From assembly GCA_946491665.1 (NCBI GenBank), contig CAMLYL010000003.1, positions 27,935 to 91,934 on the forward strand: a DNA stretch of 64,000 bases. The letters run 5' to 3'. The DNA comes from an uncultured Lachnospiraceae bacterium (lineage in GTDB: Bacteria; Bacillota; Clostridia; Lachnospirales; Lachnospiraceae). Of the stretch, positions 34,016 through 41,547 are shown piece by piece; position 1 is the stretch's first letter; each line of letters begins with the position of its first letter. The notes under the pieces are model-generated. The model was not told where the DNA came from. It saw only the letters and a list, made by a program, of their open reading frames with translations, and ran no database searches. A program made the position numbers and the translations under genes.

Positions 34016-35038
34016 GTGCTGAAAACAGGTATACAGAAGATACAAAAGAACTATAAGAAACAGATTGCAGGAATGTCTCTGGCCGCGCTTATGGCCGGAA
34101 CTGCGGTGCTGGTATCCGGCTGCGGTGTGCCGGTTCTGTCGGCGCTGGGCAGAAAATACGTTTTTAAAGTGGGAAGTGAGAAGTGTCCGGAGAAAGAGGC
34201 GAAGGTAATTCTTTTAAATTATCAGAAGGATTACAGTTCTCTTTACGGCATTGACATGTGGTCCAATGAATATGAGGACGGAAACAGTCTGGAGGATTAC
34301 GTGAAGGATCTGACGATTTCTCAGCTGGCGGAGGTTTATACTCTTGACATTATCGCTCAGGAGCAGGAAGTGACTCTGACGGAAGAGGAGACGGCGCAGA
34401 CGGAAACCGCGGCAAAGGAGTTTATGGATGGGCTTGATGATGCGGAACAGAGCTATCTTGACGTCAGTGAGGGGGATGTACAGGATCTTTATGAGAGATA
34501 TCTGCTGGCCAGAAAGCTTTATACCAGTCTGACGGAGAGTGTATCATCCGAGGTCAGCGACGATGAGGCGAGGGTGATGGACATGAAACAGATTTGTGTG
34601 TCTGATGAAAAAACAGCGGAAGGAATTCTGTCACAGCTGGCGGCAGGAGCAGATTTTTCGACTTTGACGGCTGCGTATAATCAGGCGGCGGCGACAGATT
34701 TGCATGTGACCAGAACCACCTATGATGAAGGGGTATGTGACCAGTTATTTGCGCTGAGTACGGGAGCCTGCAGTGAAGTCATCGCAATGGACGGCGCATA
34801 TTATATATTCTACTGTGTAAATGCGTTTAATGAAGAACTCACACAGGAAAATAAAAGTAATGTTCTGACACAGAGAATGGAGGATGCAGTTAACAGCGCC
34901 TACAGTTCTTACACGGAGCAGCTTGCATCGGAACTTAATGAGGATGTGTGGAACGCTGTGACGGTAGATACCTCGCTGGTTCTGGAGGGCGCGTCTTTCC
35001 TTGAGATTTATCAGAAGTATTTCGGTGAATTTGCCTGA
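34016..35038 (+). CDS. PrsA-like lipoprotein with parvulin-type peptidyl-prolyl isomerase domain
   Basis: GTG 34016 lies behind GGGAGA. After a basic start and a hydrophobic core (MSLAALMAGTAVLVSGC) the lipobox LVSGC marks lipid attachment at the first Cys, so the protein is anchored outside the membrane. A helical SurA/PrsA-like region (residues about 50-185) is followed by a parvulin-like segment (about 190-280; MKQICVSDEKTAEGILSQLAAGADFSTLT and GACSEVIAMDGAYYIFYCV). PrsA proteins help secreted proteins fold. The parvulin domain is divergent, so it may be a chaperone without isomerase activity. Confidence 0.82.
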   Translation: MLKTGIQKIQKNYKKQIAGMSLAALMAGTAVLVSGCGVPVLSALGRKYVFKVGSEKCPEKEAKVILLNYQKDYSSLYGIDMWSNEYEDGNSLEDYVKDLTISQLAEVYTLDIIAQEQEVTLTEEETAQTETAAKEFMDGLDDAEQSYLDVSEGDVQDLYERYLLARKLYTSLTESVSSEVSDDEARVMDMKQICVSDEKTAEGILSQLAAGADFSTLTAAYNQAAATDLHVTRTTYDEGVCDQLFALSTGACSEVIAMDGAYYIFYCVNAFNEELTQENKSNVLTQRMEDAVNSAYSSYTEQLASELNEDVWNAVTVDTSLVLEGASFLEIYQKYFGEFA

Positions 35039-35096
35039 ACACAGGGGATTTCAGGAACAGACATGAGTCCGGGGAGGAACCGGAAAGGATGGCAGA

Positions 35097-35513
35097 ATGA
35101 GTGAGAGAGAATTGATCAGAGAAGCTTTGCGGATGCGGGAGAAATCCTATGTTCCATATTCCGGGTTTGCAGTGGGAGCGGGACTTTTGACAAAAGACGG
35201 GAAAGTCTACGGCGGCTGCAATATTGAAAATGCCGCTTATACACCCACAAACTGTGCAGAACGGACTGCCTTTTTCAAAGCAGTCAGTGAGGGAGAGCGG
35301 GAGTTTTCAGCTATCGCCATTGCCGGAGGCAGGGCCGGGGAGGCACCCTCAGACTACTGTGCGCCCTGTGGTGTCTGCCGTCAGGTGATGGCGGAATTCT
35401 GTGACGCCGACAGTTTCCAGGTGATTCTGGCAAAGTCGGAGGATGAATACAAAGTATATACATTGAGGGAATTGTTTCCCTTCGGGTTTGGGCCGGAGAA
35501 TCTGATGGAATAA
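35097..35513 (+). CDS. cdd: Cytidine deaminase
   Basis: This zinc enzyme converts cytidine and deoxycytidine to uridine forms in pyrimidine salvage. The 138-residue length is typical. Zinc ligands and catalytic Glu appear as NCAERTA and CAPCGVCRQ, and the substrate segment SGFAVGAGLL and GGCNIENAAYTPTN is intact. Its last codons form the left arm of its own terminator (35492-35505). It ends an apparent unit with the PrsA-like gene. Confidence 0.96.
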   Translation: MSERELIREALRMREKSYVPYSGFAVGAGLLTKDGKVYGGCNIENAAYTPTNCAERTAFFKAVSEGEREFSAIAIAGGRAGEAPSDYCAPCGVCRQVMAEFCDADSFQVILAKSEDEYKVYTLRELFPFGFGPENLME

Positions 35514-35532
35514 TCAGATTCTCCGGCTTTTT
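35492..35532 (+). terminator. cdd terminator overlapping the coding end
   Basis: GCCGGAGAATCTGA (35492-35505, inside cdd) pairs perfectly with TCAGATTCTCCGGC (35514-35527); the loop holds the stop codon, and TTTTT follows. Confidence 0.9.
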
Positions 35533-35539
35533 GTGCGGC

Positions 35540-35586
35540 AAAAAACGGAAGTAATCCGCGAACATGGCGGATTGCTTCCGTTTTTT
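35540..35586. terminator. Bidirectional terminator at the end of htpG
   Basis: CGGAAGTAATCCGC (35546-35559) pairs with GCGGATTGCTTCCG (35567-35580) except one G-U position. It is flanked by AAAAAA and TTTTTT, so it can stop htpG mRNA on the minus strand and readthrough from cdd. Confidence 0.85.
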
Positions 35587-35592
35587 CAGATT

Positions 35593-37674
35593 TTATTTCT
35601 CTTTATTGGCAAGCACCAGCATGATTTCATTGCTGCGTTTTACAAAAGCGGTCATAGCCTCCGGTGCGAGGGGCTGGTTGGAGAGCATTGCCAGGTCATA
35701 GAGCTGTTCACAGAAAATCGGAACATGCTCATTATCTTTATTCTCCAGGATGTACTGTACCAGCGGATTGCTTACATTCAGAGTGAGTGTTTCGTTTCCG
35801 CCGAACATGGAAGGATCCATGCCGTACATATTATACATCTTCATCATATCCTGCATACGTCTGCCTTCCTCAGAGAGCGTGATGACAGAAGCTACGGAAG
35901 CGTCCTTTAATTTCTCTACCTTCACATCCAGATTGTCCTTTTTCAATGCTTTGCGGAAAGTATCGGTAAGGGTATCCAGAGCGTCTTTCAGCTCTTCTTC
36001 GGATACATCTTCTTTTAATGCATCTGTCACATCGGCATCGATACGCATGAACCTGTAGTTCTGGTTTCTCTGCTCCAGCTGAGTGATAAAGGATGTATCG
36101 ATATTGTGGTTCAGGATAACCGCATTCATATTGTATTCCTTAAACATGCGGATGTACTGTCCCTGCTGGTTCACATCGGTGACATAGTAGATCGTCTTCC
36201 GGGTATCCTTTTCGGTATCATCTGCAGCCTCATCGGAAGCGGTGTCTTCCGTCTTTTCGGAAGATGCTTCATCGGCGCCTTCGGAAGTTTCGTCCCCGGC
36301 TTTCAGCAGCTCCGGAAGCGTGAGATACTTGTCGTTGATATCCTTAAACAGGATGTAGTCGTTCATCTTGTCGCAGAATTTGGTATCCTTTAAGCAGCCG
36401 AACTTGATGAAGGGGCTGATATCGTCCCAGTATTTCTCGTAGTTTTCCTTTTCCGTCTTGCACATGCCGATGAGCTTGTCGGCTACTTTCTTTGTAATAT
36501 ATTCGGAGATTTTCTTTACAAAGCCGTCATTCTGCAGCGCGCTTCGGGAAACGTTCAGCGGCAGATCCGGGCAGTCGATGACGCCTTTTAACAGCATCAG
36601 GAACTCCGGAATGACTTCCTTGATATTGTCCGCGATAAATACCTGGTTGTTGTACAGCTTAATGGTTCCCTCAATGGAATCATATTCGGTATTGATCTTC
36701 GGGAAGTAGAGGATACCCTTTAAATTGAACGGATAATCCATGTTCAGATGAATCCAGAACAGGGGCTCCTTGTAATCATTAAATACGGTACGGTAAAACT
36801 TCTTGTATTCCTCTTCGGTACACTCGTTGGGATGTTTGGTCCACAGCGGATGTGTATCGTTGATGGGAACCGGACGCTTTACGATTTTCAGCTTTTCGGT
36901 GCGGGGAGAAATCTCCACAATTTCCTTTTCGCCGTTCTCGGTTTCCTTTTCCTCAGTTTTTGCCTCTTCGATGATGGTTTCAACTACCACATCCTTGTCC
37001 GTTTTCTCTTCCGGCAGGATCGTCTCATACTGAGGTTCTGCATTTTCATTTACAAGATAAATCTCTGTGGGCATGAAAGAGCAGTATTTTTCCAGAACCT
37101 CTCTGGCTCTGTACTCATTGGCAAACTCCAGGCAGTCTTCATTTAAGAACAGGGTAATCTCAGTACCTACTGTTGTTTTATTGCCGTCGGTCATATCAAA
37201 CTCGGTGCCGCCGTCACAGCTCCAGTGAACCGGAGCAGCGCCTTCCCTGTATGAAAGAGTATCGATCTGAACCTCGTCCGCCACCATGAAAGCAGAATAG
37301 AAGCCAAGACCGAAGTGTCCGATAATCTGATCCTCGCTGGATTTGTCCTTGTACTTCTCCAGGAAATCTGTAGCGCCGGAGAAGGCAATCTGATTGATGT
37401 ATTCCTCTACCTCATCGGCGGTCATACCAATACCGTTATCGATGACCTTGATCGTTTTGTCAGTGGCATTGACACGAACCTCCACCTTCGGCTCATAATC
37501 ATCGGGCAGAGTGTATTCGCCGATCACATCCAGCTTTTTCAGCTTGGTGATGGCGTCACAGCCGTTGGATATCAGCTCACGGTAGAAGATGTCATGGTCG
37601 GAATACAGCCATTTTTTAATAATCGGGAAAATGTTTTCGCTGTTGATGGAAAGATTTCCATGTTTGTTGCTCAT
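35593..37674 (-). CDS. htpG: Chaperone protein HtpG (Hsp90)
   Basis: The 693-residue protein is a dimeric ATP-dependent chaperone of the cytosol. The ATPase motifs are ELISNGCDAITKLKKL, KVIDNGIGMTADEV and GHFGLGFYSAFMVADEV. Compared with E. coli HtpG (624 residues) it has extra acidic stretches at about 215-262 (between ATPase and middle domain) and about 459-492. RBS AGGAG precedes ATG 37674. A promoter (37721-37749) and a CIRCE operator (37757-37783) lie upstream, pointing to HrcA control. Confidence 0.95.
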   Translation of the reverse strand: MSNKHGNLSINSENIFPIIKKWLYSDHDIFYRELISNGCDAITKLKKLDVIGEYTLPDDYEPKVEVRVNATDKTIKVIDNGIGMTADEVEEYINQIAFSGATDFLEKYKDKSSEDQIIGHFGLGFYSAFMVADEVQIDTLSYREGAAPVHWSCDGGTEFDMTDGNKTTVGTEITLFLNEDCLEFANEYRAREVLEKYCSFMPTEIYLVNENAEPQYETILPEEKTDKDVVVETIIEEAKTEEKETENGEKEIVEISPRTEKLKIVKRPVPINDTHPLWTKHPNECTEEEYKKFYRTVFNDYKEPLFWIHLNMDYPFNLKGILYFPKINTEYDSIEGTIKLYNNQVFIADNIKEVIPEFLMLLKGVIDCPDLPLNVSRSALQNDGFVKKISEYITKKVADKLIGMCKTEKENYEKYWDDISPFIKFGCLKDTKFCDKMNDYILFKDINDKYLTLPELLKAGDETSEGADEASSEKTEDTASDEAADDTEKDTRKTIYYVTDVNQQGQYIRMFKEYNMNAVILNHNIDTSFITQLEQRNQNYRFMRIDADVTDALKEDVSEEELKDALDTLTDTFRKALKKDNLDVKVEKLKDASVASVITLSEEGRRMQDMMKMYNMYGMDPSMFGGNETLTLNVSNPLVQYILENKDNEHVPIFCEQLYDLAMLSNQPLAPEAMTAFVKRSNEIMLVLANKEK

Positions 37675-37720
37675 TGTTCATCACTCCTAAAAATGTAAAA
37701 TTCAAATTTCACTAAAACAT

Positions 37721-37749
37721 ACTATAATACCTCAAATTCAAAAAGTCAA
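37721..37749 (-). promoter_or_regulatory. htpG promoter
   Basis: On the minus strand TTGACT (37749-37744) and TATAGT (37726-37721) are separated by 17 bases, 47 bases before the htpG start codon. Confidence 0.75.
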
Positions 37750-37756
37750 TAGAAAA

Positions 37757-37783
37757 TCAGCACTCTTTTGATATGAGTGCTAA
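37757..37783. promoter_or_regulatory. CIRCE operator (HrcA-binding inverted repeat)
   Basis: TCAGCACTC (37757-37765), a nine-base spacer and GAGTGCTAA (37775-37783) match the CIRCE consensus with one mismatch at position 2. It lies seven bases upstream of the htpG -35. HrcA is not in the window. Confidence 0.9.
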
Positions 37784-37911
37784 CAAAACTGTAAGACAGG
37801 ACGGATTACAGCGCGGAAATACTGGTCCAGCGCTTATGTATGAAAGAAAGTCTGAATGAACCAGTTGTATTGCAGCGGATATCTGATACCTTTCCGGGAA
37901 TATTTGCGGAC

Positions 37912-37940
37912 TTGACATATATCCGAAAATCCATCAGAAT
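37912..37940 (+). promoter_or_regulatory. Promoter of the TM1266-type regulator
   Basis: TTGACA (37912-37917) is followed after 17 bases by CAGAAT (37935-37940), a weaker -10. The gene starts 57 bases downstream. The 323-bp gap 37675-37997 holds this promoter, the htpG promoter and CIRCE, and no convincing gene. Confidence 0.5.
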
Positions 37941-37997
37941 AATGCTCAGAGATAATTCCGGAACTATAAGTAAAGGAAAATATAAGGAGTATTTACA

Positions 37998-38258
37998 ATG
38001 GAAACAAGAGTGGCAGTGCTGAGTATTATTGTGGAAAATATGGAAGTGGTGGAGCAGCTGAATACCATACTCCACCAGAACGGGAAATATATTATAGGAA
38101 GAATGGGGCTTCCCTACCGGGAAAGGAAGATTAATATTATCAGTATTGCAGTAGACGCACCCCAGGATGTGATTTCCGCTCTTTCCGGGAAAATAGGATC
38201 TTTGCAGGGAGTCAGTGTAAAGACTGCTTATTCCAGCAAGATTTACCGGGATGAATAA
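37998..38258 (+). CDS. TM1266 family (iron-only hydrogenase system) regulator, ACT/NikR-like fold
   Basis: The 86-residue product METRVAVLSIIVENMEVVEQ... has the family blocks NTILHQNGKYIIGRMGLPY and IAVDAPQDVISALSGKIGSL. Members are small ACT-like proteins encoded near HydEFG maturases of [FeFe]-hydrogenase. No hydrogenase gene is in this window. RBS AAGGAG lies upstream of ATG 37998, and the gene is followed, with overlap of the ribosome site, by a ferredoxin-type aldo/keto reductase, so both are likely co-expressed. Confidence 0.85.
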   Translation: METRVAVLSIIVENMEVVEQLNTILHQNGKYIIGRMGLPYRERKINIISIAVDAPQDVISALSGKIGSLQGVSVKTAYSSKIYRDE

Positions 38259-38268
38259 GGAGCGTTTT

Positions 38269-39447
38269 ATGCAGTACAGAAAAGGGAAAGACGGTACAGA
38301 AATATCCATACTGGCATATGGCTGTATGCGTTTTACAAAAAAGAACGGGAAGATTGATATTGACAAGACAGAGCAGGAGCTGATGGAGGCTGTCCGCCTG
38401 GGCGTTAATTATTTTGATACTGCCTATATCTATGGCGGCAGCGAGGCCGCCATGGGAGAGATTTTTGAGCGTAATCACTGCCGGGAGCAGATTTATATTG
38501 CGGACAAGCTGCCCCACTATCTGATCCGGTCCCGCGAGGGTCTGGAGAAGAAATTCCAGGAACAGTTAAAACGGCTCCGTACCGGTTATATAGACTTCTA
38601 TCTGATGCATATGCTGACCGATATGGCAACCTGGGAAAAACTGAAAAATCTGGGAATTGAGGAATGGATAGAGGAGAAGCTGAAGTCGGGGCAGATCCGG
38701 CATATTGGTTTTTCCTATCACGGAAATGCCGATATGTTCTGCCGTCTGGTGGACGCCTATGACTGGGATTTCTGCATGATCCAGTATAATTATCTGGATG
38801 AGTACAGCCAGGCGGGAAGGAAGGGGCTTGCATACGCTTCCGGAAAGGGGCTTTCGGTGATGATCATGGAGCCGCTGCGGGGAGGAAAGCTGGTGAACCT
38901 GCTTCCAGATTCTGCAAAGAAACTGATCGCGGAAAATCCCCGGGGATACACTCCCGCGGAGTGGTCTTTCCGGTGGCTCTGGAACCAGCCGGAGGTGACA
39001 GCTGTTCTTTCCGGCATGAATTCCCTGGAGATGCTCCGGGAGAATGCGGAAATTGCCTCTTCTGTGAAGGCAGGGACCTTCACAGAGGAAGATTTTTCTC
39101 TGATTGAGCAGGTAAAGGCTGAAATCAATCATACGCTGAAGGTCGGCTGCACCGGCTGCGGCTACTGTATGCCCTGTCCGAAGGGCGTAGACATTCCCGG
39201 GACTTTCAGTGCATGGAATATGTTTTATTCTCAGGGGAAGGGGGCTGCCAGAAAGAGCTATATGCAGTGTACCATTTTCCGGCATGATCCCAGCAGCGCG
39301 TCTCAGTGTGTCGGCTGCGGCAAATGTGAAGAGCACTGTCCCCAGCGCATTCCTGTCCGTGAAGCGCTGAAGGAAGCTGTCGGGGATCTTGAGAATATTC
39401 CTTATAGAGTGACCAGAGGGCTGATTCGGCTGCTGCATATGTGGTAA
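38269..39447 (+). CDS. Aldo/keto reductase with C-terminal 4Fe-4S ferredoxin domain
   Basis: Residues about 1-290 form an NAD(P)H aldo/keto reductase barrel with GVNYFDTAYIYGGSEAAMG (catalytic Asp and Tyr), a Lys in IADKLPHY and FYLMHML. A linker leads to a Cys-rich domain with CTGCGYCMPCPKGVDIP and CVGCGKCEEHCPQRIP, enough for two [4Fe-4S] clusters. I prefer ATG 38269 (AAGGAG six bases upstream) over 38251. Such fused enzymes can move electrons between ferredoxin-like clusters and NAD(P)H-linked carbonyl reduction; the substrate is unknown. It follows the TM1266-type gene. Confidence 0.9.
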   Translation: MQYRKGKDGTEISILAYGCMRFTKKNGKIDIDKTEQELMEAVRLGVNYFDTAYIYGGSEAAMGEIFERNHCREQIYIADKLPHYLIRSREGLEKKFQEQLKRLRTGYIDFYLMHMLTDMATWEKLKNLGIEEWIEEKLKSGQIRHIGFSYHGNADMFCRLVDAYDWDFCMIQYNYLDEYSQAGRKGLAYASGKGLSVMIMEPLRGGKLVNLLPDSAKKLIAENPRGYTPAEWSFRWLWNQPEVTAVLSGMNSLEMLRENAEIASSVKAGTFTEEDFSLIEQVKAEINHTLKVGCTGCGYCMPCPKGVDIPGTFSAWNMFYSQGKGAARKSYMQCTIFRHDPSSASQCVGCGKCEEHCPQRIPVREALKEAVGDLENIPYRVTRGLIRLLHMW

Positions 39448-39496
39448 GCCGAAGAGAGCATCCGGCGTAACGGTTGATTCCGGCGGACCGGAAAAC

Positions 39497-39533
39497 GCAG
39501 GGATTTCTTTATAATAATGAAATCCCTGCTTCC
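39497..39533 (+). terminator. Terminator after the aldo/keto reductase
   Basis: GCAGGGATTTC (39497-39507) pairs perfectly with GAAATCCCTGC (39519-39529) across 11 bases; the U-run after it is poor (TTCCC). Confidence 0.6.
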
Positions 39534-39549
39534 CGTCTCAGGTACTTTG

Positions 39550-39558
39550 TGATATACT
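39550..39558 (+). promoter_or_regulatory. Extended -10 promoter of the acyltransferase
   Basis: TG (39550-39551), A and TATACT (39553-39558) form an extended -10 element, 115 bases before ATG 39673. No clear -35 is seen. Confidence 0.4.
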
Positions 39559-39672
39559 GTTGGGCATGACGCCTGAAACGGAGAATGATCTGTTCCGATG
39601 CGGTATTGGAAATGCGATGGAAAACAATAATTTTCAGTAAAGGATAACGACAGTTGTGTCATAGGGAGTACG

Positions 39673-40665
39673 ATGGAGAGAGAACGAGATTATCAGTATG
39701 ATAACATGAAGGCAATTTTGATTTTTTGTGTAGTGCTGGGACATGTGATCAGCAATTTTGGTATGACTCCGGCAGCAGATATACTGTATAATATCATATT
39801 CAGTTTTCACATGCCTGCCTTTTTGTTTGTATCGGGATATTTTTCGAAGTATAATCCGAAAAGGGCGTTTGCGAGTCTGTTTCCGCTGTATACAATTTTC
39901 CAGATTGTACAGTATCTGGAGCGGGGAATCCTGGCTTCTGTCAGCGCCGGAGAGATTCGGATGGGGGGGTTTGATTTTTTCACACCCCAGTGGACGCTGT
40001 GGTATCTGATTGCTCTGATGGCTTTCCAGCTTTTGCTTCCGGTTTTTGAAACAGATGACGGAAAGAAGCAGGGAGCGTTTCTGCTGCTGGCCCTTGTGCT
40101 GGGATTGCTGGTGGGATTTACACCGGATACGGATAATTTTCTGGCTATGTCCAGGGTGTTTGTGTTCCTTCCGTTTTATCTGTGGGGATATTATGAGAGC
40201 AAGAATCAGATTCTGCGAAGATTTCGGAGATGGAAGTATTTCGGAATAGCCAGAGCAGGGGCGATTGTAGCCGCGGCAGTTCTGATTATAGGTTTCTGTT
40301 TGTTTGACAATAGAATTGTTGCGAAAAATTTTTACGGGACAGAGCAGTTCCTGGATGTAGGCATGATTATCGGGAGGGCATTTGCCTGGGCGACGTCTAT
40401 TCTGTGGATTCTGATATTGATTATCTGGGTTCCGGAGCGGAAACTGGGATATCTGGGAATAATTGGAAGCCGTACCCTGCCGGTATATTTATTCCATTCT
40501 CTTGTGATCCTGATTCTGGTGAGAACGCCGCTGGGAGATATGATGAATGGGAATCTTTTGATGCTGCTGATATTGTCCGCTGTTTTAACAATTGTTCTGT
40601 CCTGGGGAAAGCTGGAAACCTTTTTGAGAAGGATCCGGATTCCGTCGAAAATTAAGAAATCTTAA
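39673..40665 (+). CDS. Membrane acyltransferase, acyltransferase-3 family
   Basis: The 330-residue protein opens with the family signature: a short N terminus, RDYQYDNMKAILIFCVVLGHVISNFG (catalytic His in GHV), then FSFHMPAFLFVSGYFSKY. About ten hydrophobic spans follow. Such enzymes move acetyl or other acyl groups onto surface sugars, peptidoglycan or antibiotics. RBS AGGGAG precedes ATG 39673. It has no sugar-related neighbours, so the target cannot be read. Confidence 0.85.
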   Translation: MERERDYQYDNMKAILIFCVVLGHVISNFGMTPAADILYNIIFSFHMPAFLFVSGYFSKYNPKRAFASLFPLYTIFQIVQYLERGILASVSAGEIRMGGFDFFTPQWTLWYLIALMAFQLLLPVFETDDGKKQGAFLLLALVLGLLVGFTPDTDNFLAMSRVFVFLPFYLWGYYESKNQILRRFRRWKYFGIARAGAIVAAAVLIIGFCLFDNRIVAKNFYGTEQFLDVGMIIGRAFAWATSILWILILIIWVPERKLGYLGIIGSRTLPVYLFHSLVILILVRTPLGDMMNGNLLMLLILSAVLTIVLSWGKLETFLRRIRIPSKIKKS

Positions 40666-40671
40666 ATGTTT

Positions 40672-40699
40672 TTGACAATAATCTATGGTATAATAATAT
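40672..40699 (+). promoter_or_regulatory. Promoter of the 229-residue lipoprotein
   Basis: Consensus TTGACA (40672-40677) lies seven bases after the acyltransferase stop; TAATAT (40694-40699) is 16 bases downstream. Further TATAAT copies at 40689 and 40704 have wrong spacing, so the exact -10 is uncertain. Confidence 0.5.
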
Positions 40700-40736
40700 T
40701 ATATATAATTTTCTGAAAATTACAGGAGGAGCAGTT

Positions 40737-41426
40737 ATGAAAAAGATTGTGGTTGGAACGCTTTTGGCGGCGCTGGCGCTTTCTCTGGCAGCCTGCGGAA
40801 ATACAGGCGGCTCAGGGAATCAGGGAGATGCATCCCAGGAGACTACGGTAAACCAGGGAGCAGACGAGGTTCAGAAGGAGGAGGAGACTCCCTATGCGGC
40901 CGGCAGCTGGACGGATAATGTATATACCAATGAATCTCTGGGACTGACCTTTGCCCTGCCGGAAGGATGGCAGTATGGCACAGCGGAAGAACTGGCGGAA
41001 GTGATGGGAAATGGCCAGGAAGTTACCGGTTACTCCGACGAGACGTTGTCGGCCACAGATCCCATTTATGATCTGTATATTTATAATGGCACGACAGGCG
41101 CCAGCATGATGATGATGGCAGAGGATACCAGTATTTTTGGAGATATTTCTGCTGAGGAGTATCTGAATTCCGTATCCTCTGATCTGGTTACATATGAGGA
41201 TGAGGGCATTTCCTATGAGATCGGGGAGCTTGAGACGCTTCCTCTCGGAAAGACGGATTTTATGACCTTCAGAGCCAGCGCGGTGTACGAGGGTGTGGCA
41301 GTGTATCAGCAGTATGCCGCTGCAGAGAACGGAGGCCGGTTTGTGACGATTATTATGACGGCTCCCGGCGAGAACGGACAGGCTGAGTGCGAGGCTGTTC
41401 TGTCATCCATGCAGCCGACTGCATAA
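40737..41426 (+). CDS. Lipoprotein of unknown function
   Basis: The signal MKKIVVGTLLAALALSLAACG ends in the lipobox LAAC, so the protein is exported and lipid-anchored at Cys 20. A Gln/Glu/Gly-rich linker (residues 21-55) leads to a soluble domain that begins NVYTNESLGLTFALPEGW and ends AECEAVLSSMQPTA. This YTNESLGLTFALPEGW-type opening is common in extracellular domains of Firmicutes lipoproteins. RBS AGGAGG. It stands alone between its own promoter and a strong terminator. Confidence 0.85.
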   Translation: MKKIVVGTLLAALALSLAACGNTGGSGNQGDASQETTVNQGADEVQKEEETPYAAGSWTDNVYTNESLGLTFALPEGWQYGTAEELAEVMGNGQEVTGYSDETLSATDPIYDLYIYNGTTGASMMMMAEDTSIFGDISAEEYLNSVSSDLVTYEDEGISYEIGELETLPLGKTDFMTFRASAVYEGVAVYQQYAAAENGGRFVTIIMTAPGENGQAECEAVLSSMQPTA

Positions 41427-41450
41427 TCAGTAAAAGATCAAATATAATTA

Positions 41451-41494
41451 ATCCCCCGGGAAACCGTTAGCTGCGATTTCCCGGGGGATTTTTC
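41451..41494. terminator. Strong terminator shared by convergent genes
   Basis: ATCCCCCGGGAAA (41451-41463) pairs perfectly with TTTCCCGGGGGAT (41477-41489), followed by TTTTTC. It serves the lipoprotein; with AAT upstream it may weakly serve the leftward activase gene. Confidence 0.85.
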
Positions 41495-41547
41495 TGATTT
41501 CGTACAAATACGTTCCTGTGAAATTTATTCTGACTATATCTGTCTGA

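Noticed and set aside
37840..38022. 60-codon frame upstream of the TM1266-type gene
   Set aside because: No ribosome site, contains the promoter at 37912, and overlaps the start of the real gene.
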